Origin: CAVRXT01 sp049644285
GTDB lineage: Bacteria; Acidobacteriota; Terriglobia; Acidiferrales; UBA7541
Assembly: GCA_049644285.1 (NCBI GenBank)
Contig: JBARRP010000080.1
Location: 1-64,000, forward strand
Length of the DNA: 64,000 nt
Direction: 5' to 3'
Under the pieces are notes generated by a model. It did no database searches and was not told where the DNA came from. It saw only the letters and a program-made list of their open reading frames with translations. Below are positions 50,602 to 58,855 of this stretch, one piece after another (the stretch's first letter is position 1; each line of letters opens with the position of its first letter). Position numbers and translations under genes: made by a program.

Positions 50602-51389
50602 GGCCGGACCGCCCTCAGGAGATATCCTCGGGCGGCCACCAGCACCCGCTTCGTTGATTCCGCAAGGACGCCATAATCATGCTCGATCAGGGGTTGAATC
50701 TCGGGTTCGGGGTTGGGCTGGTACGACCACAAGGTTAGGCACCAAACCACGAGTGCAAACAAGTACGCCGCCGAATACAAGTATTGCCAGAGCTGGTGAA
50801 AGATTCTCCGCTCGAGATGCCAAGTCAAAGCCATGTCGATAACGCTCGCACTCACAAATAAGCTGTATCCCAGGAGCAGGCCCTTCAGGTTTCGACCGAT
50901 CGGAACAGAGTAATACAAGAGCACGCCCGCCAAAACAAAGATCAGAAGAGCCTGTACGGTTCTTAGATTGCGCTCCAACTCCTCAGTCGTAATCGCCAGT
51001 GGTTGAAACCCTCTCGCGACGCCGTGCAAGAACACGTTGAAGAGAACAATCCCCAGAGTTCCCAGGAGTCCGGCCCGCGCCAACCGGCCCGCTCCGGCGT
51101 AGTTTTGAAGGGTTCGTCTGTAGATCTCCACAAGGACACCGTATCCGAGAATTATGGTTGGGAACTGGGTGTACCAGTAAAAGTGCTGATAGAAGTTTCG
51201 GTGGGCGCTATATACAAAAAAGCGAGCAACATCGGCTGCCAGAACCCATGCCAGATAAGAGTAGAAGATAGGATAGAGAGAGTGAAGTTTGTTCCCGGCA
51301 GCTCGCATCAAGAGCAGGGCCTCAAGTGCGATGCTAGCCCACCAAAGCATCAGGGCGAGCAACCATACCCTCCTTGGAAGTGCCGGCAT
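50598..51389 (-). CDS. hypothetical multi-pass membrane protein
   Basis: A 263-residue integral membrane protein with about seven predicted spans (first at 8-28, last near 212-230) and a cytoplasmic C-terminal tail. Topology and size resemble seven-helix sensor or receptor membrane domains, but no family signature was recognised. It is the second gene of an operon that begins with a 51-residue secreted peptide gene 52 bases upstream and continues with two more genes. Confidence 0.65.
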   Translation of the reverse strand: MPALPRRVWLLALMLWWASIALEALLLMRAAGNKLHSLYPIFYSYLAWVLAADVARFFVYSAHRNFYQHFYWYTQFPTIILGYGVLVEIYRRTLQNYAGAGRLARAGLLGTLGIVLFNVFLHGVARGFQPLAITTEELERNLRTVQALLIFVLAGVLLYYSVPIGRNLKGLLLGYSLFVSASVIDMALTWHLERRIFHQLWQYLYSAAYLFALVVWCLTLWSYQPNPEPEIQPLIEHDYGVLAESTKRVLVAARGYLLRAVRP

Positions 51390-51398
51390 GGTAACACA

Positions 51399-51427
51399 GA
51401 AGGGGGTAGAAAAAACCTACCCCCTTC
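51399..51427 (-). promoter_or_regulatory. intercistronic hairpin between peptide and membrane genes
   Basis: A perfect 11-bp stem (51399-51409 with 51417-51427) around a seven-base loop that is T-rich on the coding strand. It lies 14 bases after the peptide stop and 10 bases before the next ATG. No T-tract follows, so it may protect or process the mRNA, giving more peptide than membrane protein, rather than terminate. Confidence 0.55.
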
Positions 51428-51441
51428 GAGTCGACTGTTAT

Positions 51442-51597
51442 CTACGCAACGTGAGGTTTCCACGGCGGCGGGGGCGGTGCGCCACCGTCTGCCATGACTC
51501 TTGTTTGAGAGTTTACGGGCTGCCTGCCGTTTGAAGCAGTACCCGCAAACACGGCGAATGTAACTAGAAACACACAGACTAGCTTGTTGACCTTCAT
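51442..51597 (-). CDS. 51-residue secreted peptide precursor
   Basis: Read from ATG at 51597 to TAG at 51442, with GGAG seven bases upstream, an excellent site. Residues 1-21 (MKVNKLVCVFLVTFAVFAGTA) form a signal peptide. The mature part is about 30 residues and ends with MADGGAPPPPPWKPHVA, a Gly/Pro-rich tail after an acidic residue. It heads an operon with a seven-span membrane protein and two further genes. The family was not recognised. A secreted signal, bacteriocin-like or wall-binding peptide are all possible. Confidence 0.65.
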   Translation of the reverse strand: MKVNKLVCVFLVTFAVFAGTASNGRQPVNSQTRVMADGGAPPPPPWKPHVA

Positions 51598-52029
51598 GGT
51601 TTTCTCCTTTGGATTTGTATTGGGCGTGTGCCCGCCGCGAGGTTATGAGCCCGACCGGCGGGTGGCCACCTGGCCAGCAGCCTGCTCGGAAAACTAAGCA
51701 GTCTAGGTTTGGCTTGGATGCAGGCTCGTGGAAGAACCCGCACAATCCGATATGGCCGGAGGCCAAAGACGGATCGCCGCCTGCATGGTTACTTTCCTAG
51801 TTAATTCGCTAAACTGATGATATCGGCGTTAACCCAAGCAGGGGCGGGGGAGGATTGGCGAGACCCGGGCGCAGGTCAGGTGCTTCGGCTTCGGTGAAGG
51901 CAACCGGCTGCCCAAAGTCCAAATCTGCTTACAATACCGAGCAGTTTGCGAACGCTATCTCGGAGCTTCTAGCACCATTTCGTTATATAACTCGTGTGAA
52001 TCATACCCCCAGACCAATCCAATAAACTG
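51598..52029. other. gene-free stretch upstream of the peptide operon
   Basis: About 430 bases. Contains the presumed promoter of the peptide operon, not identified. Long frames across it are antisense or out of frame to the peptide and do not look coding. Confidence 0.4.
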
Positions 52030-52505
52030 TCACCTGCTCGCGGACTGGCGATGTATATTCAGCAAGATTAGACCAATGACGGGATAGCCAGTCACTAGCT
52101 GCAGCGCCAGCCCTGCGTTGAACAAGCCCACATGAATTACAACAGGGTTCAAAGGAGAAAGCTTCAGGCTCCACGTGCGCCAGAGCACGACGAAATAGAC
52201 TATTTCTACCAGGAAAACAACATTAGAAAATGTAACGGCTTGACGTTTGCGACGCAACAAACTGATCCCCCCATAAGCTAGCAATACGAGAAGAAATGCA
52301 GTTGCGATCGACGTCGCCGCGAACCGATGTCGCGTGAAAGGTGCATGCTGGTCAACGAATGAAGGAGGCAGTACGCGATAAAGAGCTGGGCCAAGCCGAC
52401 ACCTGCAATCATCACGTTTGCGACCCCTACAATGCCCAATGCGCGACTGGGTTTAATATCGTCCAGGCTGCTTGGAACCGCCATTTTTTCTCCAATCGCC
52501 TTCAA
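52030..52505 (-). pseudogene. frameshifted four-span membrane protein gene
   Basis: The N-terminal frame (52505 downward: MKAIGEKMAVPSSLDDIKPS, then a membrane helix ending LFIAYC) runs out at 52278. The adjacent frame reads VDQHAPFTRHRFAATSIATA and three more membrane helices to a stop at 52030. A single-base change near 52365 would join them into about 158 residues with four spans. No family recognised. Lower GC than its surroundings. Confidence 0.55.
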
Positions 52506-52639
52506 AAGGTGATGGACTTCGGCTCACAGCGACGATGACCCGGGACCATCGAAAAACATGCGGCCAGCAGGTCCAATCAACGCTTGGTCCGTCTGCCCAT
52601 TCTGGCACATTAGTCCCGAAGGCAAGAGGGAGGATAGTC

Positions 52640-52879
52640 TCAGCGTGACGCCCTGCGAAATTCCCAATAGAACCCCAGCCCGAAAATAATCAGCGCGGGT
52701 AGCCAAGAATGCCACGAACGGAAGTCTAATACTTCGAAGAAGTCCCATTGGATAGCCTTGTCGTTTCCTTGTGGCGGAGCCGTGTGTAAGAAGTTCACTG
52801 CTGTCAGGCCAACAGCCAGAAGAACGGCCGCCAGCAACAAAGCCGCGAGACCAGCCAGGAAGCTCTTCACGTAAATCAT
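52640..52879 (-). CDS. small membrane protein
   Basis: A 79-residue protein with two membrane helices (residues 5-27 and about 58-72) and a short exposed loop (IQWDFFEVLDFRSWHSW), ending in a basic tail EFRRASR. A weak GGGG site lies upstream of ATG. Small proteins of this type are, from memory, frequent in Acidobacteriota; no function known. Confidence 0.55.
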   Translation of the reverse strand: MIYVKSFLAGLAALLLAAVLLAVGLTAVNFLHTAPPQGNDKAIQWDFFEVLDFRSWHSWLPALIIFGLGFYWEFRRASR

Positions 52880-53043
52880 GACCAGACCCCTGGCCCCTTG
52901 AGAAAATTGACCGGGAGCACGCCCTTTTTTTCCTCGAAACTTACGACCATTGCATCGTTCAAACAGAAAGCAGCGACGAATTCCTCTAGACCCGCAGATT
53001 TGTTCCTCATCGCCTTCGAAATCCTAATTGCATCCCAAAGAAG

Positions 53044-53349
53044 CTAAGACAGTTGAGTTTCTAAACCCACGAAACTTAAATTGCTGGTCGTAGCGGTCTG
53101 ACTGGTTTCGAGCGAACTGGTACTGTCACCGGCACCTCTTTCGGGTAGCGCCAAAGCATCCACGTTTTTGAAGTGCTTTCGGAGTGCCCTTCCAGAGGTA
53201 TTTGCCAAAGCAGCAAAGAATATCTCCACAGAAATCACGATTCCCTCTCGGGAAGCCAGTTCTGCTGCTCGAAGTAACGCTTTTCGAAGTCGCCGATCCA
53301 AATTTCGGGTAAACATTTCTGCAAGGTGCTTTCGGGTCGAATTATTCAT
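53044..53349 (-). CDS. hypothetical protein
   Basis: A 101-residue protein: a basic helical front (MNNSTRKHLAEMFTRNLDRR, then KALLRAAELASREG) and a Ser/Thr-rich tail. The helical part vaguely resembles Clp N-domain repeats (ALLRAAELASREGIVISVEIF). No ribosome site of note. Could be a relic like its neighbours. Confidence 0.35.
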   Translation of the reverse strand: MNNSTRKHLAEMFTRNLDRRLRKALLRAAELASREGIVISVEIFFAALANTSGRALRKHFKNVDALALPERGAGDSTSSLETSQTATTSNLSFVGLETQLS

Positions 53350-53481
53350 ACTAGTGACAGAAATCAGGGACGGGTGGCCCAGATTTTCACGATCGGTTTT
53401 GATCCTCTCTTGACAGCGCGCTCCGATCGGATGATACCACTCACATAGTTACCCTCGGAGTCCATTTCCACCAGGGGGTGC

Positions 53482-53510
53482 CCCGCCCTTCGCGGGGTTC
53501 GAAGGGTGGG
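53482..53510. repeat. REP-like palindrome beside RAYT relic
   Basis: An 11-bp stem with one G-T pair (53482-53492 with 53500-53510; core CCCTTCG/CGAAGGG) and a seven-base loop. It lies 18 bases upstream of a RAYT transposase start, the usual place for a REP element served by such an enzyme. Confidence 0.55.
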
Positions 53511-53527
53511 AGGGGTTCGGTCTTCCA

Positions 53528-53695
53528 ATGCCCAAGAGGCTCAAACGGTTCTATGGGTCAGGCCACCTGCACTTTATTACCTGCAGTTGTTATCGTGGTC
53601 TGCCGCTTGTCCTGCTTGCCGTGAGGCTAGAGAAAGCGAGGCCATCCGAAGGGAAGCGACGCGAGATCAGGATTCGCGGGCGAAGAGTTGGCTGA
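53528..53695 (+). pseudogene. truncated REP-associated tyrosine transposase (RAYT)
   Basis: The frame begins MPKRLKRFYGSGHLHFITCS and CYRGLPL, matching the N-terminus of Y1-family (TnpA-REP/RAYT) transposases. The match ends after about 27 residues; the His-x-His and Tyr catalytic regions are missing, and the frame stops at 53695. A full RAYT is about 150-240 residues. A truncated relic next to a REP-like hairpin. Confidence 0.65.
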
Positions 53696-53709
53696 GTGGT
53701 ATCTATTAT

Positions 53710-55215
53710 TTATTTCTTGCCGTACAGGAATCCGGTCAACTTGCCGAGCAAGCCTTCCGTTGCCTCGGACTTGGGAGCATTGCCCGCTTCGGCCGCGTCA
53801 TACACCTTCTTCAGCGTTCCGGGAGGCAATGGGAGTCGGATCAACCGGCCAGGCTGGATATGATCGGGATCTTTCAGCTCCGGATTCAGGGCGCAAATTT
53901 CTTTGAGCAGCTCGCCATCGAAATGTCCCACATACAAGAGACTGATTTCTTCCAGCGTTTGCTGAGGCTCGGCGATGACCGTCAAGATCTGACCCGACCC
54001 TGTTTCCTGCGGGTCGGCCAGGTAATTCCCCGGGGCGGTGACGATATTGGAAGCGGCGAGCGGCGCCGCCAGGGCCGATGCGGAGGATCGACTCGACTCC
54101 ATACGTGTGAGCACCGAAGTCAACAAGCTGAGACCACCGATCAGGAGAATGCTGGTTAGTCCGACGGCGCGGAGTGCCCGGCGCGCCAGGCCGGATTGCT
54201 TGCTGGGTTCGTAGGTGAGCGGCGGCGTAGCCTTATTGCGACCTGGAACCGAAGTCCCGGCCATCGGGTCCGAGCCGGGCGCTTTCGAAGAGGGAAGGGC
54301 AGCCGGTCTTCGGTCCGCGCCGGCATCAACTGGAGTGTTTGCGGCTGCGCCAGATCCCCCACCGACGCGAGGCGCAGGGGGACGCGGTTCGAGCGGCTGC
54401 GAGATGATCGATGGCAGATCCAAGCCACCGATAACTTCCTGCACGAGCGTAGCGGTGATCGTGCGCCGGCCTTGGGCATGAGCCGCTGACAGCACATCGA
54501 AACAAATGTTGTTGATGTTCCGGGGAATGCCTCGGCTGCGTCGCGCAATCAGCCCCAGGGCGTCTGGCGAAAACAGGGCTTCGCCGCGGTAACCCGCTAC
54601 CTTGAGCCGATGCTGTATATACCCGGCAGTTTCGTCGGGGGTGAGCGGCTGCAGATGCGCGAGAACCGCGATGCGCTGGCGGAGCTGCGATAATGCCGGC
54701 TTGGCAAGTTTTGCGGCCAATTGCGGCTGCCCGGCGAGAATGATTTGCAGGAGCTTGGTGTGGGGCGTCTCGAAATTCGAAAGCAGGCGCACGGTCTCCA
54801 GCACGGACTCGTCCAGATTCTGCGCTTCGTCCACAATCAAAACAAAGCGTTTGCCGTTGAGCATCTCATCAAACAGCATTTCGTTCAGTTTGTTGTGCAT
54901 CGCCACCACGCCCAGGCCTTGAGCGTCGATTCCCAACTCCGTCAGGACGTAGCTGAAAAACTCGCGGGAATCGCACTGGGTCTGGAACAAGAAAGCGGTG
55001 CGCGCCGAATCGCGCAACTCGTCGATCAGCTCGTAAAGAAGCGTCGTTTTTCCCATGCCCGGGTGGGCGATGAGCGCGAGAAATCCCCTGGCGGCCAAGA
55101 TGCCGGAGGTGAGCGAGGAGAGAGCCTCACAGTGCGTCCGGCTGGGGTAGAGGTACGTCGGGTCTGGAGTGACGCCAAAGGGCTGCTCGCTGAGATGGTA
55201 GAAGTCGAGAAACAT
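53710..55215 (-). CDS. ExeA/GspA-like AAA ATPase with LysM domain
   Basis: A 501-residue protein. Residues 1-270 are an ExeA-type AAA+ ATPase: LDFYHLSEQPFGVTPDP opening, Walker A AHPGMGKTT at 51-59, Walker B VLIVDEAQNLD, and a Ser-Arg-Gly-Ile-Pro-Arg sensor 2. A Pro-rich linker and one membrane helix (about 345-368) follow, then a LysM-like domain (VIAEPQQTLEEISLLYVGHF ... NPELKDPDHIQPGRLIRLPL). ExeA couples ATP use to peptidoglycan remodelling during secretin assembly. The ATG at 55215 follows GGAGGT by seven bases. It may work with the PilB-like ATPase 6 kb away. Confidence 0.88.
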   Translation of the reverse strand: MFLDFYHLSEQPFGVTPDPTYLYPSRTHCEALSSLTSGILAARGFLALIAHPGMGKTTLLYELIDELRDSARTAFLFQTQCDSREFFSYVLTELGIDAQGLGVVAMHNKLNEMLFDEMLNGKRFVLIVDEAQNLDESVLETVRLLSNFETPHTKLLQIILAGQPQLAAKLAKPALSQLRQRIAVLAHLQPLTPDETAGYIQHRLKVAGYRGEALFSPDALGLIARRSRGIPRNINNICFDVLSAAHAQGRRTITATLVQEVIGGLDLPSIISQPLEPRPPAPRVGGGSGAAANTPVDAGADRRPAALPSSKAPGSDPMAGTSVPGRNKATPPLTYEPSKQSGLARRALRAVGLTSILLIGGLSLLTSVLTRMESSRSSASALAAPLAASNIVTAPGNYLADPQETGSGQILTVIAEPQQTLEEISLLYVGHFDGELLKEICALNPELKDPDHIQPGRLIRLPLPPGTLKKVYDAAEAGNAPKSEATEGLLGKLTGFLYGKK

Positions 55216-55641
55216 GGGCATGACCTCCATTTCTACCGGGGACCTAAGAGAAACCCGCGCACGCTAAACTTTTTTGAGAGCATATTCGGTATTATGGCAA
55301 ATCGCAGAGTCACGATGTCGTTTGCGGCGCGCAGTGCCTGGGTCGCGAAATCAAGCGTCTGCGCCTCAGATCGTCTGCAACGACGTAAGATTTTGCTACA
55401 AACAGTGCACGCGATGCAAGGTGATCGGAAGCGGACCGGTCCCACGCATTGCGCAACCTAGGCGCGTGAGAGCGTCGGTGTGGGCCCAACAACTTGGCAC
55501 TTCGTCTTACGCGATGACTGCGGCTAGGGGCAGTTCCTGCGATCAACTTTGTCCGGCCGAACGCCTCTGGTCGTTGACGGCAGACCATTCGTGCAGTAGT
55601 TTTGAATCCGCTCCCAGAAATGAGGCACAGGGGGTCCCTCC
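55216..55641. other. gene-free stretch between divergent genes
   Basis: About 425 bases between the divergent ExeA-like and propeller genes. It should carry promoters for both; none was convincingly recognised. The open frames are Cys/Arg/Ser-rich and not protein-like. Confidence 0.4.
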
Positions 55642-56640
55642 ATGATGAAAACAGTCTCTCTCGTTCTTGCGGCTGTCGTTCTTTGCGCGCGCATGTTCGA
55701 GATGGCAGCGGTGGGCGAGTTGAGAGTCAGCATTCGGGAGTTCGATGTCCCGACGCCCAAGGCACGGCCACATGACCCGGCGGTCGCGCCCGACGGCGCG
55801 CTGTGGTACACGGGGCAGTTGGCCAACAAGTTAGGCCGGCTGGACCCCAAGACCGGCGCAATCAAGGAATTTCCTTTGAAGACGGCCGAATCCGGTCCTC
55901 ACGGGCTGGCCGCGGATAAAGACGGCAACATCTGGTTCACAGCGAATTTCAAGGCGTACATCGGGAAGCTCGATCCGCGCACCGGCAAAGTGACCGAGTA
56001 TCCGATGCCTGACCGGCGCGCCCAAGATCCGCACAGCCTTGTTTTTGCTGGGGACGGCAAGATTTTCTTCACCGTCCAAAACAGCAACTTCGTTGGAAGA
56101 CTGGATCCGAGCACTGGCAAGGTGATGCTCAAAGAGGTGCCCACACCAGACGCGGTTCCCTACGGAATTATCATCGGCCCGGATGACGCCGCGTACTTTT
56201 GCGAATTCGGCACCAACAAGATCGGCAGAATCGACCCCCAAACACTCGCGATCACGGAATACGCCTTGCCTGAGGGCGCGCGGCCTCGTCGAATCGCAAA
56301 TAATCCCGATCGTCTCATCTATTACAGCGATTTTGCGCGCGGCTACCTTGGGCAGCTCAATCCGCAGAGTGGCAAGGTGCAGGAATGGGTTTCACCCGGT
56401 GGGCCGCACTCGAGCCCGTACGGTATCACTTCGACTTCCGATGGCATGGTTTGGTATAGCGAATCCGGCGTGAAGCCCAATACCGTCGTGGCTTTCAACC
56501 CTCAGACGAAGGAGTTCCACCACTGGCCGATTCCTTCCGGAGGCGGCGTGGTTCGCAATATGGTAGCCACGCCCGACGACAGGCTCTACCTGGCCTGCAG
56601 CGGAGTGAACAAAGTTGCCGTCGTGGAAATCAGTCGTTAG
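55642..56640 (+). CDS. streptogramin-lyase-like beta-propeller protein
   Basis: A 332-residue exported protein: signal peptide 1-24, then a seven-bladed propeller of the Vgb/SMP-30 kind with repeats such as KLGRLDPKTGAIKEFPL, YIGKLDPRTGKVTEYPM, KIGRIDPQTLAITEYAL. Vgb catalytic residues (a His and Glu pair) cannot be assigned with confidence. Probably a periplasmic lyase or ligand-binding protein rather than a resistance enzyme. It stands alone on the plus strand. Confidence 0.8.
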   Translation: MMKTVSLVLAAVVLCARMFEMAAVGELRVSIREFDVPTPKARPHDPAVAPDGALWYTGQLANKLGRLDPKTGAIKEFPLKTAESGPHGLAADKDGNIWFTANFKAYIGKLDPRTGKVTEYPMPDRRAQDPHSLVFAGDGKIFFTVQNSNFVGRLDPSTGKVMLKEVPTPDAVPYGIIIGPDDAAYFCEFGTNKIGRIDPQTLAITEYALPEGARPRRIANNPDRLIYYSDFARGYLGQLNPQSGKVQEWVSPGGPHSSPYGITSTSDGMVWYSESGVKPNTVVAFNPQTKEFHHWPIPSGGGVVRNMVATPDDRLYLACSGVNKVAVVEISR

Positions 56641-56799
56641 GGAGATGGCTCGGAAGCGTTTGTGGGGAAATGAGCCACTTGGACGGGAAGGGCTACGAAA
56701 ACGTGACGAATCTTTATGACTTCTTTATGGGCTCAAGCTCATTCTGCCGGGCGGAAATATCCCGATGCTCCCTTGCGCCACGCCGCGGAGGTGGTAGCG

Positions 56800-57027
56800 A
56801 TGTCCCCTGCAAAACGCGGCCAGCCCACGAAGTATCGCGAACTGATCGAACGGCTGTTGGCGCTGAAAGATGGCGAGTGGCCACCGATCGAAGCAGAAAA
56901 CCCCGAATTTAAGAAAATTCGACAGGCCGCGTATCATGGTCTTGCCATGCGCGGCTATCGGTTGGAAACACGCAAAGACGCGAAAAACAAACGCACACGC
57001 TATTTCCGAGCCAGCAAGGTCTCTTGA
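56800..57027 (+). CDS. small hypothetical basic protein
   Basis: A 75-residue protein (MSPAKRGQPTKYRELIERLL, then KDGEWPPIEAEN and a basic end). Nineteen per cent Lys/Arg suggests nucleic-acid contact. The ATG at 56800 follows GGAGGT with an eight-base spacer; the longer frame begins without a site. No family recognised. Convergent with the amidohydrolase gene. Confidence 0.6.
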   Translation: MSPAKRGQPTKYRELIERLLALKDGEWPPIEAENPEFKKIRQAAYHGLAMRGYRLETRKDAKNKRTRYFRASKVS

Positions 57028-57075
57028 AGTGCGTGCGGGCTGAAATTTTGACGTCCAGCGCCACAGAGCTGCTTT

Positions 57076-58854
57076 TCATCGCGTCATCGTCAGCCGCTTC
57101 GGGGTCTCCGTCGCTGCCGGCAGCGTGTCGTAGACGATCTTTCCACCCACGATGGTCAGCTCGACCTTGGTCTTGCCTGTTTCCAGCGGCAGTATCTCAA
57201 ACAGGTTCTGCGACAGCACGATCAGGTCAGCAAGTTTGCCAGGTTCCAGGCTTCCGATGCGCTTTTCCAGGAACGCGGCGTAAGCGGCATTACGCGTGTA
57301 ACCCGCCAAGGCCTGATCAAGCGTCAGTTTTTGCTTTCCGTACCAGCCTTCTGGTGGCCTGCCTTTTAGATCCTGTCGTGTTACAGCCGTTTGGATGGCG
57401 AGAAAAGGATTGAACGAGGCCACTGGCCAGTCGCTGCCTAGCGCGAGTAGCGCGCCTGAAGCTGCAAGATCATGCCACGCAAAGGCGAAGGGCAGCCGCT
57501 CGGGGCCGAGATTGCGTGCCCAAACCCCGCCCTCGTTCGGGCAACCGTCGATGCACAGGTGGTATGGCTGCATGCTCGCGATCACGCCAAGCGGCCCGAA
57601 ACGCGAAATATCCAACGGGTGGATGGTTTCAATGTGCTCGATCCGGAAGCGCCGATCGCGCATTCCGTTGCTCGTTCGAGCGGCTTCGTAGGCGTCCAGA
57701 GTCATTCGCACGGCGCGGTTTCCGATGGCATGGGTCATGATCTGGAAGCCACGACGATCTAATTCCAGCACGAACTTCTGGAATTCTTCCGGCGCATAGT
57801 TGGTGAAACCATGAAGCTGCGGGTCATCGGCGTAGGGTTCGAGCATCGCTGCAGAGTGGGTTTCTACGACACCGTCAGCAAAGAACTTGATCAAACCCGC
57901 CCGCACCCAGTCATCATGGAAACGCCGCCGCGCCTGCTCAAAACTTTCCAGTTCCTCCGGCGTCATCCGGTGCCGCACGGCGATCTGTGCGAAGGACGTG
58001 GTGGTGCGGACGGTTAATTGACCGCGGCGGTGGAGTTCGTCGTACAACTCCATCTCATGAACGTCGCCACTGGCATTGACAACGGCCGTCACGCCGAGCC
58101 GGTTCGCTTCTGCCATACCGGCACGCAGGGCGCTGAGCTCTTCCTCCCGAGGTGGCTCAGGCATCGCCCGGCGGACTAACGCCATGGCCTCCTCCTTCAG
58201 CAAACCAGTCGGCTCTCCGGTTTTCGGGTCGCGGACAATTGTTCCGACCAGAATGCCATTTTCGACAGGGTCCGGTGTCTCCCCGGTGATGCCGGCGAGC
58301 TCAAGTGCGCGGGAATTCACCCACAGGCTGTGCAAATCATACGAGTCAAGTGCTGCCGGCCTGTCCGGAACGATCTCGTCGAGCAGTTCTTTTGTTGGAA
58401 GCCCGGAAGGAGGAAAGATGCCGTATTGCCAACCGCCGCCCCGCACCCAGGGGAGCTTGGGATGCGCGGCAGAGTAGGCTCGGATGCCTTCCTTTATCTT
58501 CTGGGTGTTTGCAATGCCTTCGAGGTTCACCCACGCGAGCGCTTGACTACCCGCAAGGAAGTGCGTGTGGCTGTCAATGATTCCGGGCATGACCATGCGG
58601 CCGGCCAGATCAATCACCTTCGTCTTGAGGCCACTATGCGCCGCGACATCCCGGGCTGAGCCCACAGCCAGGATTGTTTGGCCTCCGACCGCCAGGGCTT
58701 CAGCCCATGGTTTCTCAGGATTTGACGTATAGATATGGCCGCTCAGTAAAAGGAGGTCGGCCGGTTGCTCCTTAGGGCTCTGCGCGTAAACGCGGCCGGT
58801 CAAAAGAAGGAAGAGCAACAATAACGAACGTGGAGCGTTTGGCAGACACTTCAT
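57076..58854 (-). CDS. exported amidohydrolase (YtcJ-like)
   Basis: A 592-residue metal-dependent hydrolase of the amidohydrolase superfamily (YtcJ/NfdA group). Signal peptide 1-24, then metal motif DSHTHF near residues 92-97, HAIG near 345, RIEHIE near 370 and SDWPV near 462. It probably hydrolyses an amide, formamide or ring bond in the periplasm. Its ATG comes one base after the TonB-receptor stop (TGATATG), so the two are made together and may act on one nutrient. The substrate is unknown. Confidence 0.88.
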   Translation of the reverse strand: MKCLPNAPRSLLLLFLLLTGRVYAQSPKEQPADLLLLSGHIYTSNPEKPWAEALAVGGQTILAVGSARDVAAHSGLKTKVIDLAGRMVMPGIIDSHTHFLAGSQALAWVNLEGIANTQKIKEGIRAYSAAHPKLPWVRGGGWQYGIFPPSGLPTKELLDEIVPDRPAALDSYDLHSLWVNSRALELAGITGETPDPVENGILVGTIVRDPKTGEPTGLLKEEAMALVRRAMPEPPREEELSALRAGMAEANRLGVTAVVNASGDVHEMELYDELHRRGQLTVRTTTSFAQIAVRHRMTPEELESFEQARRRFHDDWVRAGLIKFFADGVVETHSAAMLEPYADDPQLHGFTNYAPEEFQKFVLELDRRGFQIMTHAIGNRAVRMTLDAYEAARTSNGMRDRRFRIEHIETIHPLDISRFGPLGVIASMQPYHLCIDGCPNEGGVWARNLGPERLPFAFAWHDLAASGALLALGSDWPVASFNPFLAIQTAVTRQDLKGRPPEGWYGKQKLTLDQALAGYTRNAAYAAFLEKRIGSLEPGKLADLIVLSQNLFEILPLETGKTKVELTIVGGKIVYDTLPAATETPKRLTMTR

Positions 58855-58855
58855 A

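Noticed and set aside
51350..51766. 138-codon minus-strand frame across the peptide gene
   Set aside because: It has no ribosome site and is Cys/Arg-rich; the overlapping 51-codon frame has a strong site and a signal peptide.
53506..54159. 217-codon plus-strand frame
   Set aside because: Most of it is antisense to the ExeA-like gene; only the short separate frame at 53528 matches a known family (RAYT).
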